A DNA stretch of 25,668 nt. Origin: Deltaproteobacteria bacterium (GTDB taxonomy: Bacteria > Desulfobacterota_B > Binatia > UBA9968). A program made the translations under genes and the position numbers. The notes beneath the pieces are model-generated. The model was not told where the DNA came from. It ran no database searches and was given only the letters and a program-made list of their open reading frames with translations. Shown here one piece after another: positions 1-7,946 of the stretch. How positions within the stretch are numbered: the stretch's first letter is position 1; the number at the start of each line of letters is the position of its first letter. The stretch lies in assembly GCA_016193385.1 (NCBI GenBank), contig JACPSF010000126.1:1-25668 (forward strand), in the 5' to 3' direction.

Positions 1-705
1 GCCGGCGGATTGGGCTCGCCGTCAGCCTACTACCTGGCTGCGGCCGGCCTGGGCACGCTGGGCATCATCGACAATGACGTGGTGGACCTTTCCAACTTGC
101 AGCGACAGATTCTCCACAGCAACGATCGGGTCGGCATGCCCAAGACCGAGTCCGCCAAAATGACGCTTCAGCGGCTCAACCCCGATGTTAAAATCATCCC
201 GTATCAAGAGAAGCTCACGTCCCAGAACATCATGGAGATCATCAAGGACTACGACATCATCGTTGACGGCTGTGACAACTTCCCGACGCGCTATCTGGTG
301 AACGACGCGTGCGTCCTCGCCAAGAAGCCCAACGTCCACGGAAGCATCTTCCAGTTCGAGGGCCAGGCCAGCGTCTTCTACCCGGGCAAGGGGCCTTGCT
401 ACCGCTGCCTCTACCCGGAACCGCCCCCGCCTGAAATGGCCCCGAGCTGCCAGGAAGCTGGAGTTCTCGGGGTTCTTCCCGGGCTTATCGGGGTGATCCA
501 GGCCTTGGAGACCATCAAGCTCATCCTGGGAAAGGGAGACACGCTGGTCGGACGGCTGCTCTGCTTCAACACGCTTACGATGGAGATCAGCACGCTGAAG
601 CTCAAAGCCGACCGCGCCTGCCCCATGTGCGGAGAGAAACCCACCATCCACCAGCTGATCGACTACGAAGAGTTCTGCAATCTGCGCGCCTCCCACGCTG
701 CCTGA
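1..705 (+). CDS. moeB: MoeB/ThiF/HesA-family adenylyltransferase, 5' end cut by window edge
   Basis: The frame is open from base 1 and lacks its start, so 234 C-terminal residues are visible. It begins inside the nucleotide-binding loop (AGGLGSP) and continues with the family blocks DNDVVDLSNLQRQ, an SxxDRVGMPK-like segment and a D-G-CDNFPTRYLVND stretch. Two zinc-binding pairs follow (CYRC near residue 132 and CPMC near residue 206), and the APSCQEAGVLG segment carries the conserved cysteine. Proteins of this family adenylate the C-terminal Gly-Gly of a small sulfur carrier (MoaD, ThiS or CysO type) for molybdopterin, thiazole or cysteine synthesis in the cytoplasm. There is no rhodanese domain after the second zinc pair, so it is the short MoeB/HesA form. 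The exact partner cannot be decided because the upstream genes are outside the window. A strong terminator follows 33 bases downstream. Confidence 0.85.
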   Translation, partial: AGGLGSPSAYYLAAAGLGTLGIIDNDVVDLSNLQRQILHSNDRVGMPKTESAKMTLQRLNPDVKIIPYQEKLTSQNIMEIIKDYDIIVDGCDNFPTRYLVNDACVLAKKPNVHGSIFQFEGQASVFYPGKGPCYRCLYPEPPPPEMAPSCQEAGVLGVLPGLIGVIQALETIKLILGKGDTLVGRLLCFNTLTMEISTLKLKADRACPMCGEKPTIHQLIDYEEFCNLRASHAA

Positions 706-737
706 GCGGATCCGATTGCGGGGCTAAAGCTTAAAAG

Positions 738-769
738 GGAAGGCCGATTCCCGCCGGCCTTCCTTTTTT
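738..769 (+). terminator. Rho-independent terminator after the adenylyltransferase gene
   Basis: A perfect 9-bp GC-rich stem (738-746 with 755-763), an 8-base loop and a run of six T (764-769) form a textbook intrinsic terminator for plus-strand transcription. It closes the adenylyltransferase operon, so the next plus-strand gene should have its own promoter in 770-896. Confidence 0.8.
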
Positions 770-896
770 GTATTTTGCGGCGTGGCACCGGAACAGGTTC
801 TGCCAGCAGTATCTTGCTGTGTCCCTGCGCATCTTGAAGATCCCGTCCGTTGGTCATACCATAGGGAAACTTTTTTGCCGCTCACAGGTCGCCGGT

Positions 897-1607
897 ATGG
901 AAACATTTTTTCTTTTACGTCACGGGGAAACAACCTGGAACAAAAACGGGCGGGTAATGGGACGGCTCGAGGTCCCCTTAAATCGCACCGGAATCGCTCA
1001 AGCCAGGCACGTCGTAAAGCTGGCTGCCCACCTAGACATCGACGCCATCTACAGCAGTCCCTTGAAACGATCCCTCCAGACCGCTCGTATACTGGCTCAA
1101 GGCATGAAAGTTCCGGTGAAAATCGATCCCCAGCTTACGGAGGTCGCCTTCGGCCGGTGGGAGGGCTACCAGTTCCAACAGCTCATTCGTGATCAGGCCT
1201 ACCACCGCTTTTTAAAGACTCCCTTAACGGCCAAGGTGCCCGGTGGCGAGACGATGCGCGACGTGCAAAAAAGAGGGATCGAGGCCTTGCGGCGCGCAGC
1301 CAGGAAATATCCCCAGGGCCGGATTCTCTTCGTCACTCATGGGGACGTCATCCGCGCCATCCTCTGCCATCATCTGCGCCTGCCCCTCGCCGAGTTCCGG
1401 CGGCTGCGCATCGACAACGGTTCCTTGACCGCCTTGGAGGTGAACGGGCCCTGGGCGGAATGCAAGTTCATCAATTATCTTCCCGACGTCATCCGTGTCA
1501 GCCACAAACCCTATGCCGGACTCGATCCCCTCCTGCTAAAAGAAGAGGGAGCGACAGTTCAAGGGGTTAAGGGAAACGAAAAGACTACCGGCCGGCAGCG
1601 CGCTTGA
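897..1607 (+). CDS. Histidine phosphatase (phosphoglycerate mutase-like / CobC-like)
   Basis: This 236-residue protein starts with the phosphatase signature RHGETTWN (residues 8-15), where His9 would be the phosphorylated nucleophile. Other family marks are the SSPLKRSLQTA block with an arginine near 58, a catalytic glutamate near 82 (TEVAFGRWEG) and the second histidine in FVTHGD (His148). The frame is open further upstream to 768, but ATG 897 is chosen because family homology begins at once and an AGG lies about 8 bases before it. The substrate cannot be told from sequence. Cobalamin (alpha-ribazole phosphate), phosphosugar and broad-specificity phosphatases share these motifs, and no cobalamin gene is adjacent. 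Its last 23 bases overlap the 3' end of the convergent rluB gene, so no separate terminator is possible there. Confidence 0.85.
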   Translation: METFFLLRHGETTWNKNGRVMGRLEVPLNRTGIAQARHVVKLAAHLDIDAIYSSPLKRSLQTARILAQGMKVPVKIDPQLTEVAFGRWEGYQFQQLIRDQAYHRFLKTPLTAKVPGGETMRDVQKRGIEALRRAARKYPQGRILFVTHGDVIRAILCHHLRLPLAEFRRLRIDNGSLTALEVNGPWAECKFINYLPDVIRVSHKPYAGLDPLLLKEEGATVQGVKGNEKTTGRQRA

Positions 1608-2310
1608 GCGCGCTAATTTCCTTGGGCGATAGCGGTCGGAGTCCCCCCGGAGGAAGGGTGCCGAGGCGGACCGGCCCGAGTCGGACGCGGACCAGCTGCT
1701 CCACAAAATAGCCTAGAGCCTCGAACATCCGGCGCACCTCGCGGTAGCGTCCCTCACAGATCTCCACTTCGACCCAAGCCTTTTTGGTCAAGGCCTGCAG
1801 TACCCGAACCCGGGCGGGAGCTGTGCGACCGTCTTCGAGTTCGATGCCACGGCGCAGTCGTTCCAGTTCCCGCTGCGCCGGCAGGCCGCTGATTTTGACC
1901 CGATAGACCTTGCGCACCCCATAGCGCGCGTGGGTGAGCCGGGCGCTGAGATCGCCGTCGTTGGTCAGAAGCAGGAGCCCGGAAGAGTTAAAGTCGAGTC
2001 TTCCCACGGGAAAAAGGCGCTCCTTCAGCCCGAAGCGTTCCAGGTAGGCTCCTAAGTGGGGCCGCCCGCGGGGATCGCCCAATGAGGTGATCAACCCGAC
2101 CGGTTTGTGGAACAAATAATAACGGAGCGAAGGAGCTTCCCGGATCAGCTTGTCATCGACCTTGATCTTGTCGCGGGCAGGATCGGCCTTAAAACCCAAT
2201 TGCCGCACCACCACACCGTTCACCCTGACCCGTCCGTCCCGGATCCATCTCTCCGCCTCCCGCCGCGATGCTAACCCCGCGCGGGCGAGGATCTTCTGTA
2301 ATCGCTCCAT
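1585..2310 (-). CDS. rluB: Ribosomal large-subunit pseudouridine synthase B type (RluB/RsuA family)
   Basis: The 241-residue product has an N-terminal S4 RNA-binding domain (MERLQKILARAGLASRRE through residue about 50). The catalytic domain carries the GRLDFNSSGLLLLTNDG motif, with the presumed catalytic aspartate at residue 106. Members of this family convert a uridine in 23S (RluB) or 16S (RsuA) rRNA to pseudouridine. Linkage to scpA/scpB favours RluB. It is the last gene of the M50-trpS-scpA-scpB-rluB order, but 225 bases separate it from scpB. That gap holds a hairpin repeat and a dispersed repeat, so rluB may be expressed partly on its own. No good Shine-Dalgarno is visible before the ATG. 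The 3' end overlaps the convergent phosphatase gene by 23 bases. Confidence 0.9.
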   Translation of the reverse strand: MERLQKILARAGLASRREAERWIRDGRVRVNGVVVRQLGFKADPARDKIKVDDKLIREAPSLRYYLFHKPVGLITSLGDPRGRPHLGAYLERFGLKERLFPVGRLDFNSSGLLLLTNDGDLSARLTHARYGVRKVYRVKISGLPAQRELERLRRGIELEDGRTAPARVRVLQALTKKAWVEVEICEGRYREVRRMFEALGYFVEQLVRVRLGPVRLGTLPPGGLRPLSPKEISALKRAAGR

Positions 2311-2368
2311 AGAAAATAGCTATAGTGAAGGAAAAAAGAAAATTACCATAATTCCTCCATCCCCTCTC

Positions 2369-2415
2369 AAATCCCCCTTTTCCCCCTTTGGTAAAGGGGG
2401 ATCGAGGGGGAATTT
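2369..2415. repeat. C-rich/G-rich palindromic intergenic repeat
   Basis: Two nested arms can pair: CCCCCTTT (2382-2389) with AAAGGGGG (2393-2400) around a GGT loop, and outside them AAATCCCCC (2369-2377) with GGGGGAATTT (2406-2415). There is no T-tract, so it is not a standard terminator. Similar CCCCCTTT/AAAGGGGG hairpins are common dispersed intergenic repeats in several uncultured and deltaproteobacterial genomes (general knowledge, not searched). It sits between scpB and rluB. Confidence 0.7.
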
Positions 2416-2431
2416 GGGGGGGTGAGGAAGG

Positions 2432-2464
2432 ATTTGATGTCAACTTATTTAATTCCGTCACTAT
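2432..2464 (+). repeat. Dispersed 33-bp repeat, copy 1
   Basis: These 33 bases are identical, in inverted orientation, to the last 33 bases of the window. The match continues imperfectly for three more bases on the 3' side (one mismatch). Copy 1 lies 16 bases after the C-rich hairpin repeat, so both may belong to one compound element. The rest of this gap (2465-2535) shows no gene. Confidence 0.85.
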
Positions 2465-2535
2465 GGTAGCAAATAGTCAATGGTCCCGATCTCCGCCCCA
2501 CCTAAGGGTCTCTGCTCTTTGCCAGTTGCCAGTTA

Positions 2536-3102
2536 CTATTCGCTATTCGCCGGGGGCTCGGTGTCCGGAGGCTGAGCTGCTACCATCTCCTCCATCTCTT
2601 TAAGCGTGGGCAGTTGGCTCAGGTCTTTCATGTTGAACGTCTGCAAAAATTCGGCTGTCGTTCCGTACAGGAACGGTCTTCCGGGAACATCTTTCCGCGC
2701 CACGATCCGGACCAGCCGCCGCTCCTGGAGGGTCGCCAGCACGCCATCGACATCGACGCCGCGTATCGCCTCGACCTCGGCCCGTGTGATCGGCTGCTTG
2801 TAGGCGATAATGGCCAACGTCTCCAGCAGGGGACGACTCATCCGCGCCGGCCTTCCCTTGTAGAGGCTCTTAACCCATTCCGCGTTCTCTTTCGGGGTCC
2901 TCATCTGGTAGGCGCCGGCGACCTCCACAACGCGGAAACCCCGGCCGGCGGTCTCGTACTCGGACTGGAGTTCCTCCAGCAGAGCCTCGATCTCCTTCCT
3001 TTCAACCTCGCCGAGGATGTCCCGAATGCGAGCGACGGTCACAGGGCCGTCGGCGGCGAAAAGCAGGCTTTCCAGAATCGACTTGAGACGATCACGTTCC
3101 AT
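2536..3102 (-). CDS. scpB: Segregation and condensation protein B
   Basis: ScpB is a winged-helix kleisin-associated protein. It dimerises and binds ScpA in the SMC-ScpAB condensin complex that organises the chromosome. The product (188 residues) has the family N-terminus LKSILESLLFAADGPVTV, the central RPLLETLAIIAYKQPITRAEVEAIRGVDVDGVLATL block and the RPFLYGTTAEFLQTF motif near the C-terminus. I prefer ATG 3102 over ATG 3108. A GAGAGG Shine-Dalgarno ends six bases before 3102, but directly abuts 3108. The start lies inside the end of scpA (overlap of about 11 bases), which suggests translational coupling. Confidence 0.93.
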   Translation of the reverse strand: MERDRLKSILESLLFAADGPVTVARIRDILGEVERKEIEALLEELQSEYETAGRGFRVVEVAGAYQMRTPKENAEWVKSLYKGRPARMSRPLLETLAIIAYKQPITRAEVEAIRGVDVDGVLATLQERRLVRIVARKDVPGRPFLYGTTAEFLQTFNMKDLSQLPTLKEMEEMVAAQPPDTEPPANSE

Positions 3103-3862
3103 CGTCATCCTCTCCGATTGGCTCCTTCGCCATCCGCTCGTGGACCTCGCCGAGAGGCACGGCCAGTTCGATCACGATCGCCCCCATCCGCTCTTCTTGG
3201 GCAATTCTGATAGCGCGGATCTTGACCAGTTCCAACATGGCCAAAAAAGTCACCACAACCTCCAAGCGCGAGGTCGCCGTATCGAACAGAGACTGAAAAA
3301 TCACCTTGCCTCTGCGGTGCAGATCATCCAGGAGCAAATTCATCTTTTCCCGCACCGAGACTCTCTCCAGCACCACCTCGTGCGCCCGCTCCTCCGGGAA
3401 GCGCTCCAGGATCTGGCGCAGGGCCGAAATCAGATCAAACAGAGAGGGCTGCTCGAAGACGACGCTGGGGCTCTCTTCAGACGGCTCGCTGGATCGCGGA
3501 AAGACATCGCGCCACAGAATCTCCCTTTTTTCGAGATCCTCGGCGGCCTCTTTGAATTTCTGGTATTCCAACAACCGGCGCACCAGCTCCTCGCGCGGAT
3601 CCTCACCCTCTTCGCCCTCTTCATCGTCCTCTCCTAAGGGGAGCAGCGTTCGCGACTTGATGTGGATGAGGGTTGCCGCCATAACCAGAAATTCGCCGGC
3701 CACATCAAGGTTTAAACTCTGCATCAGTTCCAGAGCGGCCAGGTACTGTTCCGTGATCGTCGCGATAGGGATGTCGGTGATGCTGATTTCGTTTTTTTTG
3801 ATCAGGTGCAGCAAGAGGTCCAGGGGACCCTCGAAAATCTCTAACTTTACACTGGTATCCAC
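3092..3862 (-). CDS. scpA: Segregation and condensation protein A (kleisin)
   Basis: The 256-residue product opens with the typical ScpA sequence VKLEIFEGPLDLLLHLIKKN and the AGEFLVMAATLIHIKSRTLLP block, followed by an acidic linker (residues about 78-90). A C-terminal winged-helix part (RLEVVVTFLAMLELVKIRAI) would bind the SMC head. It bridges the two SMC heads in the bacterial condensin. The start is a GTG, with AGGAGG only two bases upstream, which is unusually tight. No better in-frame start is visible and family homology begins immediately. It follows trpS by 12 bases and overlaps scpB. Confidence 0.93.
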   Translation of the reverse strand: MDTSVKLEIFEGPLDLLLHLIKKNEISITDIPIATITEQYLAALELMQSLNLDVAGEFLVMAATLIHIKSRTLLPLGEDDEEGEEGEDPREELVRRLLEYQKFKEAAEDLEKREILWRDVFPRSSEPSEESPSVVFEQPSLFDLISALRQILERFPEERAHEVVLERVSVREKMNLLLDDLHRRGKVIFQSLFDTATSRLEVVVTFLAMLELVKIRAIRIAQEERMGAIVIELAVPLGEVHERMAKEPIGEDDDGT

Positions 3863-3874
3863 TGCCTCCTGCCT

Positions 3875-4852
3875 TTACAGTCCCAATGCGCTGCGAACTT
3901 CGGTCATCGTTTCTGCCGCCTGCTGCTGCGCGACGCGGTTCCCCGCCGCGAGCACTTCCTCTACCTCCGCGGGCCGCTTTTCGTAGGCCGCTCTTTTTTC
4001 TCGAAAGGGCGACAGATCCTCGATCACATGTTTGATCATGACCTTTTTGCAGTCCAGACAACCGATCCCGGCGGTGCGACAGCCATGGGAAACAAAGTCG
4101 ATCTCCTCAGGCGTACAGTAAATTTTGTGCAGCTGAAAGGCGGGGCACCTCTCCGGTTCCCCCGGATCCTGTCGCCTCACTCGGGCCGGATCGGTCATCA
4201 TCCGGCTCAGCTTCTGGTCGATCTCCTTGGGGGTGTCCGCGAGAAAGACCGCATTGTTATAGCTCTTGCTCATCTTTCTGCCGTCCAAGCCGGGAAGCTT
4301 CTGGGTTTCCGTGAGAAGAACCTCCGGCTCCGGAAAGATAGCGCGATAAACCTGGTTAAAGCGGCGCACGATTTCCCGGGTAAGCTCGACATGGGGGGCC
4401 TGGTCCACACCCACCGGGACCTTGTTGGCCTTGTACATCGTGATATCCGCCGCCTGGAGCACCGGATATCCCAGAAAGCCATACGTGGAAAGGTCCCTTC
4501 CCTCCAGTTCCCGCATCTGCTCCTTGTAGGTCGGATTCCGCTCCAACCAAGAGACTGGAGTGATCATGGAGAGCAGCAAATGGAGCTCCGCATGCTCTTT
4601 GATCCTCGACTGCCGAAATAGAACGCACCGCCTCGGGTCCAGACCCACGCTGAGCCAGTCCATCACCATCTCCACCGTGTTCTTCTCGATGCCTTGCGGG
4701 GAGGCATAATCGGTGGTCAGCGCGTGCCAATCGGCGACGAAGAAGAAGCAGCGATAACCCTCCTGAAGGCGCACCCAGTTCTTCAGGGCGCCATGGAGGT
4801 GGCCGAGATGCAGGCGGCCGGTCGGGCGCGCGCCGCTGACGATGGTGTCCAT
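3875..4852 (-). CDS. trpS: Tryptophanyl-tRNA synthetase with a probable Fe-S cysteine motif
   Basis: This class I synthetase charges tRNA-Trp with tryptophan. Of 325 residues, the HIGH-type motif is HLGH at 15-18 and the KMSKS loop is at 193-197, with other TrpRS blocks such as RNPTYKEQ and GYPVLQAADI in place. The C-terminal half contains Cys236, Cys258, Cys265 and Cys268, spaced C-x21-C-x6-C-x2-C. This is almost the C-x22-C-x6-C-x2-C pattern of the [4Fe-4S] TrpRS of Thermotoga maritima. The same frame stays open upstream to 5458, but that part is the antisense shadow of the M50 gene. ATG 4852 has GGAAGGAG four bases upstream and begins with the expected MDTIVSGARPTGRLHLGH. It lies 11 bases after the protease gene. 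Confidence 0.95.
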   Translation of the reverse strand: MDTIVSGARPTGRLHLGHLHGALKNWVRLQEGYRCFFFVADWHALTTDYASPQGIEKNTVEMVMDWLSVGLDPRRCVLFRQSRIKEHAELHLLLSMITPVSWLERNPTYKEQMRELEGRDLSTYGFLGYPVLQAADITMYKANKVPVGVDQAPHVELTREIVRRFNQVYRAIFPEPEVLLTETQKLPGLDGRKMSKSYNNAVFLADTPKEIDQKLSRMMTDPARVRRQDPGEPERCPAFQLHKIYCTPEEIDFVSHGCRTAGIGCLDCKKVMIKHVIEDLSPFREKRAAYEKRPAEVEEVLAAGNRVAQQQAAETMTEVRSALGL

Positions 4853-4863
4853 GCCACTCCTTC

Positions 4864-5490
4864 CTAGAGCATCCCGTCGAAAATCCCCAGGAGAAACTGT
4901 ATCGCCGGACCGATCAGCCCATCCATCACATTCGTCATCAGGAGCAGCAGGATGATCAAAAAACCATAGGGCTCCACCCGAGCCACCCCATCCAACGGAG
5001 GGATCGGAAAGGCGTTGAATACGGCGAGCACCACGTTGATTACGACGCTGTTTCTGGCCATGAGGGCGAGGGGAGTCAAGATGGCGAGCCAAAAAGAGGC
5101 AAGGGGCGTATGAGCGGAAAATTCCAGCGAGAGCATAACCTTGAGCGCGAGCACGCTCCCCAGCGCGAGCAAAAGGTTCATCATCGGACCGGCCAGGGCG
5201 ACCCAGACCATGTCCCGCTTCGGATGATTCAAATTGTAGTAGTTGACCGGCACCGGCTTGGCGTAGCCGAACAAAAACGGGGCACGCATGACGATCAGGA
5301 GAAGCGGCAGGAGCACGGTTCCGAAAAGATCGATGTGAGAGAGCGGATTGAGAGTCAATCTCCCCATCCGGGCTGCCGTGGAATCGCCCAGACGGTACGC
5401 CACCCATCCATGCGCCACTTCGTGAAACACGATCGCTGCCAGCACCGGCAAGGCCCAAATGGCGATCTGACGGATCACCCCTTCAATCAT
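4864..5490 (-). CDS. Site-2 protease family (peptidase M50) membrane protein, possible short internal deletion
   Basis: This is a membrane-embedded zinc metalloprotease-like protein of 208 residues. The HEVAH motif (23-27) sits in the first membrane helix and the second metal-ligand motif NAFPIPPLDG has Asp167. At least four hydrophobic segments are seen. Relatives of the YwhC/Rip type cut proteins within the membrane, but the substrate here is unknown. ATG 5490 is preferred over 5556 because GAGAGG lies four bases before it. Homologues usually have PLDGGR followed by about 15 residues before the LEP-Y/F-G segment. Here VARVEPYG follows the DG directly, so an in-frame loss of about 15 residues is likely. 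It heads the trpS-scpA-scpB operon, a common arrangement. Confidence 0.85.
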   Translation of the reverse strand: MIEGVIRQIAIWALPVLAAIVFHEVAHGWVAYRLGDSTAARMGRLTLNPLSHIDLFGTVLLPLLLIVMRAPFLFGYAKPVPVNYYNLNHPKRDMVWVALAGPMMNLLLALGSVLALKVMLSLEFSAHTPLASFWLAILTPLALMARNSVVINVVLAVFNAFPIPPLDGVARVEPYGFLIILLLLMTNVMDGLIGPAIQFLLGIFDGML

Positions 5491-5599
5491 GGTCCTCTCG
5501 CACGCTCCCGTACTAATGGAAAGAATCTGTTTAAAAAATACGGCACTCGTCGCCAAAACACAAGGAGAAAGCCGCGGAAATCAGAACCGGGAGATTGGC

Positions 5600-6562
5600 C
5601 TAAGGGCGCAAGCGGCGGATCGTTTCGACGTAATCCCGAACACCCCTCTCGATATCGTACGCAGGCGCATAACCTAGATGAGCGCTCGCTGCTGAGATGT
5701 CAAAAATGCAATAGCTGCTCTTGGACCGCCCAAGGTTACTTTGGCCTGGACCCATCTCAATCCGCACCTGAGGAAAGAGGCGCTTTAAGACTGTGACAAA
5801 TTCTCTTGGAGTGGAGCCTCTTCCGGTTCCGATGTTGAACGTCCATTGATTGAGCCTCTCAACCCTGAGGGCCAACCAAATAGCGCGCGCGACATCACCC
5901 ACGTACATGGCATCGTTCAACTGATCGCCCCCCTCAGGGAAAATCACCTCCTCTCCACCCATCACCTTTTCGATAAGTTGCCCATAAAAAGAAAGAGCCC
6001 CATGGCGCACTTCTTTTCCCGGCCCATAGATAGAAGCAAAGCGAAGTGAGACGAATTCCACGCCGTATCTTTCGCGATAATAGTTTCCAATGGTCTCGCA
6101 ACAAACCTTGATGGCGCCGTACAGATCCGCCGGCTTCTGGGGATGATCCTCCCTGACGGGGACGAACTTCGGATGACCACAATCGCCAACGATCTCGCCA
6201 TAGACAGCCTTCGAGCTGGTAAAGACAACTCTCGGGATCTTGCAGGCTCGCGCTGCTTCCAAGACATTAACGGTTCCCTCTGTGCCCACCCGGACGCCGA
6301 GACGCGGATTCGCCTCCGCCGGATCGGGCATGAGCGCGGCCAGATGCGCGATATGGGTGATGTGGAAGCTCGCTACAGCTTTCCTTAAAGCCTCGGGGTC
6401 AAGGATATCGCCTTCGACGAGATCGACCTTGTCCTTGATGTCAGCGATCAGGGAAAAATCCATCCGGTTATCAAAAAGCACCGGCCGGTCGCCCTCGGAC
6501 AGAAGGAGGCGTGCCAACACTGCCCCATTGACCCCGGTCCCGCCCGTGATCAGAATTCTCAT
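5600..6562 (-). CDS. NAD-dependent epimerase/dehydratase (extended SDR)
   Basis: A Rossmann-fold enzyme of 320 residues. The NAD(P)-binding loop GGTGVNG is at 7-13, followed by DILDPEALRKA, the catalytic Ser/Thr around 115-117 and the YxxxK pair at Tyr148/Lys152 (YGAIK). This is the UDP-glucose 4-epimerase-like family, which acts on nucleotide sugars or related substrates; the exact substrate cannot be assigned. ATG 6562 is preferred over 6580 because GGAGGT lies eight bases upstream and MRILITGG is the typical N-terminus. It is transcribed away from the benE-like gene and ends 109 bases before the M50 start. With no sugar or cell-envelope cluster beside it, it looks like a lone accessory gene. 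Confidence 0.87.
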   Translation of the reverse strand: MRILITGGTGVNGAVLARLLLSEGDRPVLFDNRMDFSLIADIKDKVDLVEGDILDPEALRKAVASFHITHIAHLAALMPDPAEANPRLGVRVGTEGTVNVLEAARACKIPRVVFTSSKAVYGEIVGDCGHPKFVPVREDHPQKPADLYGAIKVCCETIGNYYRERYGVEFVSLRFASIYGPGKEVRHGALSFYGQLIEKVMGGEEVIFPEGGDQLNDAMYVGDVARAIWLALRVERLNQWTFNIGTGRGSTPREFVTVLKRLFPQVRIEMGPGQSNLGRSKSSYCIFDISAASAHLGYAPAYDIERGVRDYVETIRRLRP

Positions 6563-6625
6563 GGTCGACACCTCCGCCAACGACGGCTCATCGTAACGCA
6601 GCCTCCTTGCATTTCCAAGCTTAAA

Positions 6626-6655
6626 ATTCTAAACGTACAGCCTTCGGACCGGCAA
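6626..6655 (-). promoter_or_regulatory. Candidate sigma-70 promoter of the epimerase gene
   Basis: On the minus strand, TTGCCG (6650-6655) and TAGAAT (6626-6631) are separated by 18 bases and lie about 65 bases before ATG 6562. The -10 matches the consensus in five of six positions and the -35 in four. It lies in the 107-base divergent gap to the BenE gene. Confidence 0.35.
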
Positions 6656-6669
6656 CCGAGCGTGAGCCG

Positions 6670-7944
6670 ATGAACAAAAAATCTTCTCCCCCGCAAGATC
6701 GGGGCGGCGCCTGGATCGAAAGCGGACCGGGCTTTCGCGCCAGCCTCAAGCACCTTCCCCGGCATCTCAACCTTCCCGCCTTTAGCTACGGAGTCACCGC
6801 ATGGTTGTTCGCCGTGACCGGGCCGTTTCTCATCTATGTCAACGCCGCCAAACAGGGCGGTTTATCCCCCGCCCAATTCAACTCGTGGATCTTCGGAGGC
6901 TACTTCATCTGCGGTGCCGTCAGCATCCCACTCACGCTCTATTACCGCCAGCCGCTTTTGGCCGTTATCGCCATCCCCGGAGGAGTACTGGCCGGCGTCG
7001 CACTCACCCATCTGAGTTTTTCCGAGGTCATCGGGGCTTACTTACTGACCGGCGTTCTGGTCGCGGCTTTCGGATTTAGCGGACTGGTCAAGCGGGCGAT
7101 GGACCGGCTTCCTATGCCGATTACGATGGCGATGGTAGCGGGAGTTCTCCTCCCATTCGGGCTGGGAATGGTTCGAGCGGTAAATGAGGCTCCGGCTCTA
7201 TCCCTCGTCACGTTTGCCGGATTCTTGGCGGTTTCTTTCGCTAGACGCTTCGCGCAGCGATTTCCCCCCGTCCTCGGCGCCATCGCTGTCGGGCTCTTCA
7301 CCGCAACCGCCCTGGGCCACGCGGACTGGACAAACATGAGCTTTCAAATCGCCGAGCCGCTGCTTGTCCGTCCGACGTTCACATTGGCGGCGGCAGCGGA
7401 ACTCGTCATCCCTCTCGCCCTGACCGTCATCGCTGTTCAGAATGGACAGGGCATTGGGATTCTCCAGAACATGGGATACCAGTCGCCGGTGAACGCGATT
7501 ACGATTACGAGCGGAATCGGCTCGTTGCTCGTGGCTCCTTTCGGAAGCCAGTCGGTCTCCCTTGCCGGTCCGATGACCGGGATCGTGACCAATCCGCAAG
7601 TGGGTCCAAAAGAAGGCAGATATGCCGCGGCGATCGTCACCGCGGTTCTGTGGATGGCCTTCGGCCTCTGTGCTCCGATGGCGACGGCGATCAGTCAGCT
7701 CCTTCCCTCCTCGCTGATTTCGCTGCTGGCCGGACTCGCGCTGCTCGAAGTTCTGTGGCACTCCTTCCACGCCGCCTTCGGGGAGAAATTCCGTTTAGGA
7801 GCTCTGTTCACCTTCATGATCACGCTGTCGGGAATGCGCCTTCTCAACATCGGCGCCCCCTTCTGGGGACTGGTGGGAGGTACCGCAATTTCTCTCATGT
7901 TGGAAGCCGAGGACTTTCGGGAGCTGGCCAAAACCAGCGTCTGA
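6670..7944 (+). CDS. BenE-family benzoate/H+ symporter-like membrane transporter
   Basis: This hydrophobic protein of 424 residues has about twelve membrane segments and the BenE/NCS2-like fold marks: LPAFSYGVTAWLFAVTGP near the N-terminus, a central NGQGIGILQNMGYQSPVN block and the GSQSVSLAGPMTGIVTNP loop. BenE proteins of Acinetobacter are implicated in benzoate uptake. Many homologues are uncharacterised, so the substrate is not certain. It is the only plus-strand gene between 1608 and the right edge. ATG 6670 has only a weak GAG-type ribosome site. The stop is two bases from the stop of the convergent HExxH gene. No aromatic-degradation gene is visible nearby. Confidence 0.82.
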   Translation: MNKKSSPPQDRGGAWIESGPGFRASLKHLPRHLNLPAFSYGVTAWLFAVTGPFLIYVNAAKQGGLSPAQFNSWIFGGYFICGAVSIPLTLYYRQPLLAVIAIPGGVLAGVALTHLSFSEVIGAYLLTGVLVAAFGFSGLVKRAMDRLPMPITMAMVAGVLLPFGLGMVRAVNEAPALSLVTFAGFLAVSFARRFAQRFPPVLGAIAVGLFTATALGHADWTNMSFQIAEPLLVRPTFTLAAAAELVIPLALTVIAVQNGQGIGILQNMGYQSPVNAITITSGIGSLLVAPFGSQSVSLAGPMTGIVTNPQVGPKEGRYAAAIVTAVLWMAFGLCAPMATAISQLLPSSLISLLAGLALLEVLWHSFHAAFGEKFRLGALFTFMITLSGMRLLNIGAPFWGLVGGTAISLMLEAEDFRELAKTSV

Positions 7945-7946
7945 CC

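Noticed and set aside
2369..2415. The C-rich hairpin as the terminator of scpB
   Set aside because: There is no T-run after the stem on the minus strand, and the sequence looks like a dispersed palindromic repeat.
3875..5458. A 527-residue minus-strand frame covering trpS and extending to 5458
   Set aside because: The upstream 200 residues overlap the clearly real M50 gene in another frame and show no family resemblance. TrpRS begins at 4852 with a ribosome site.
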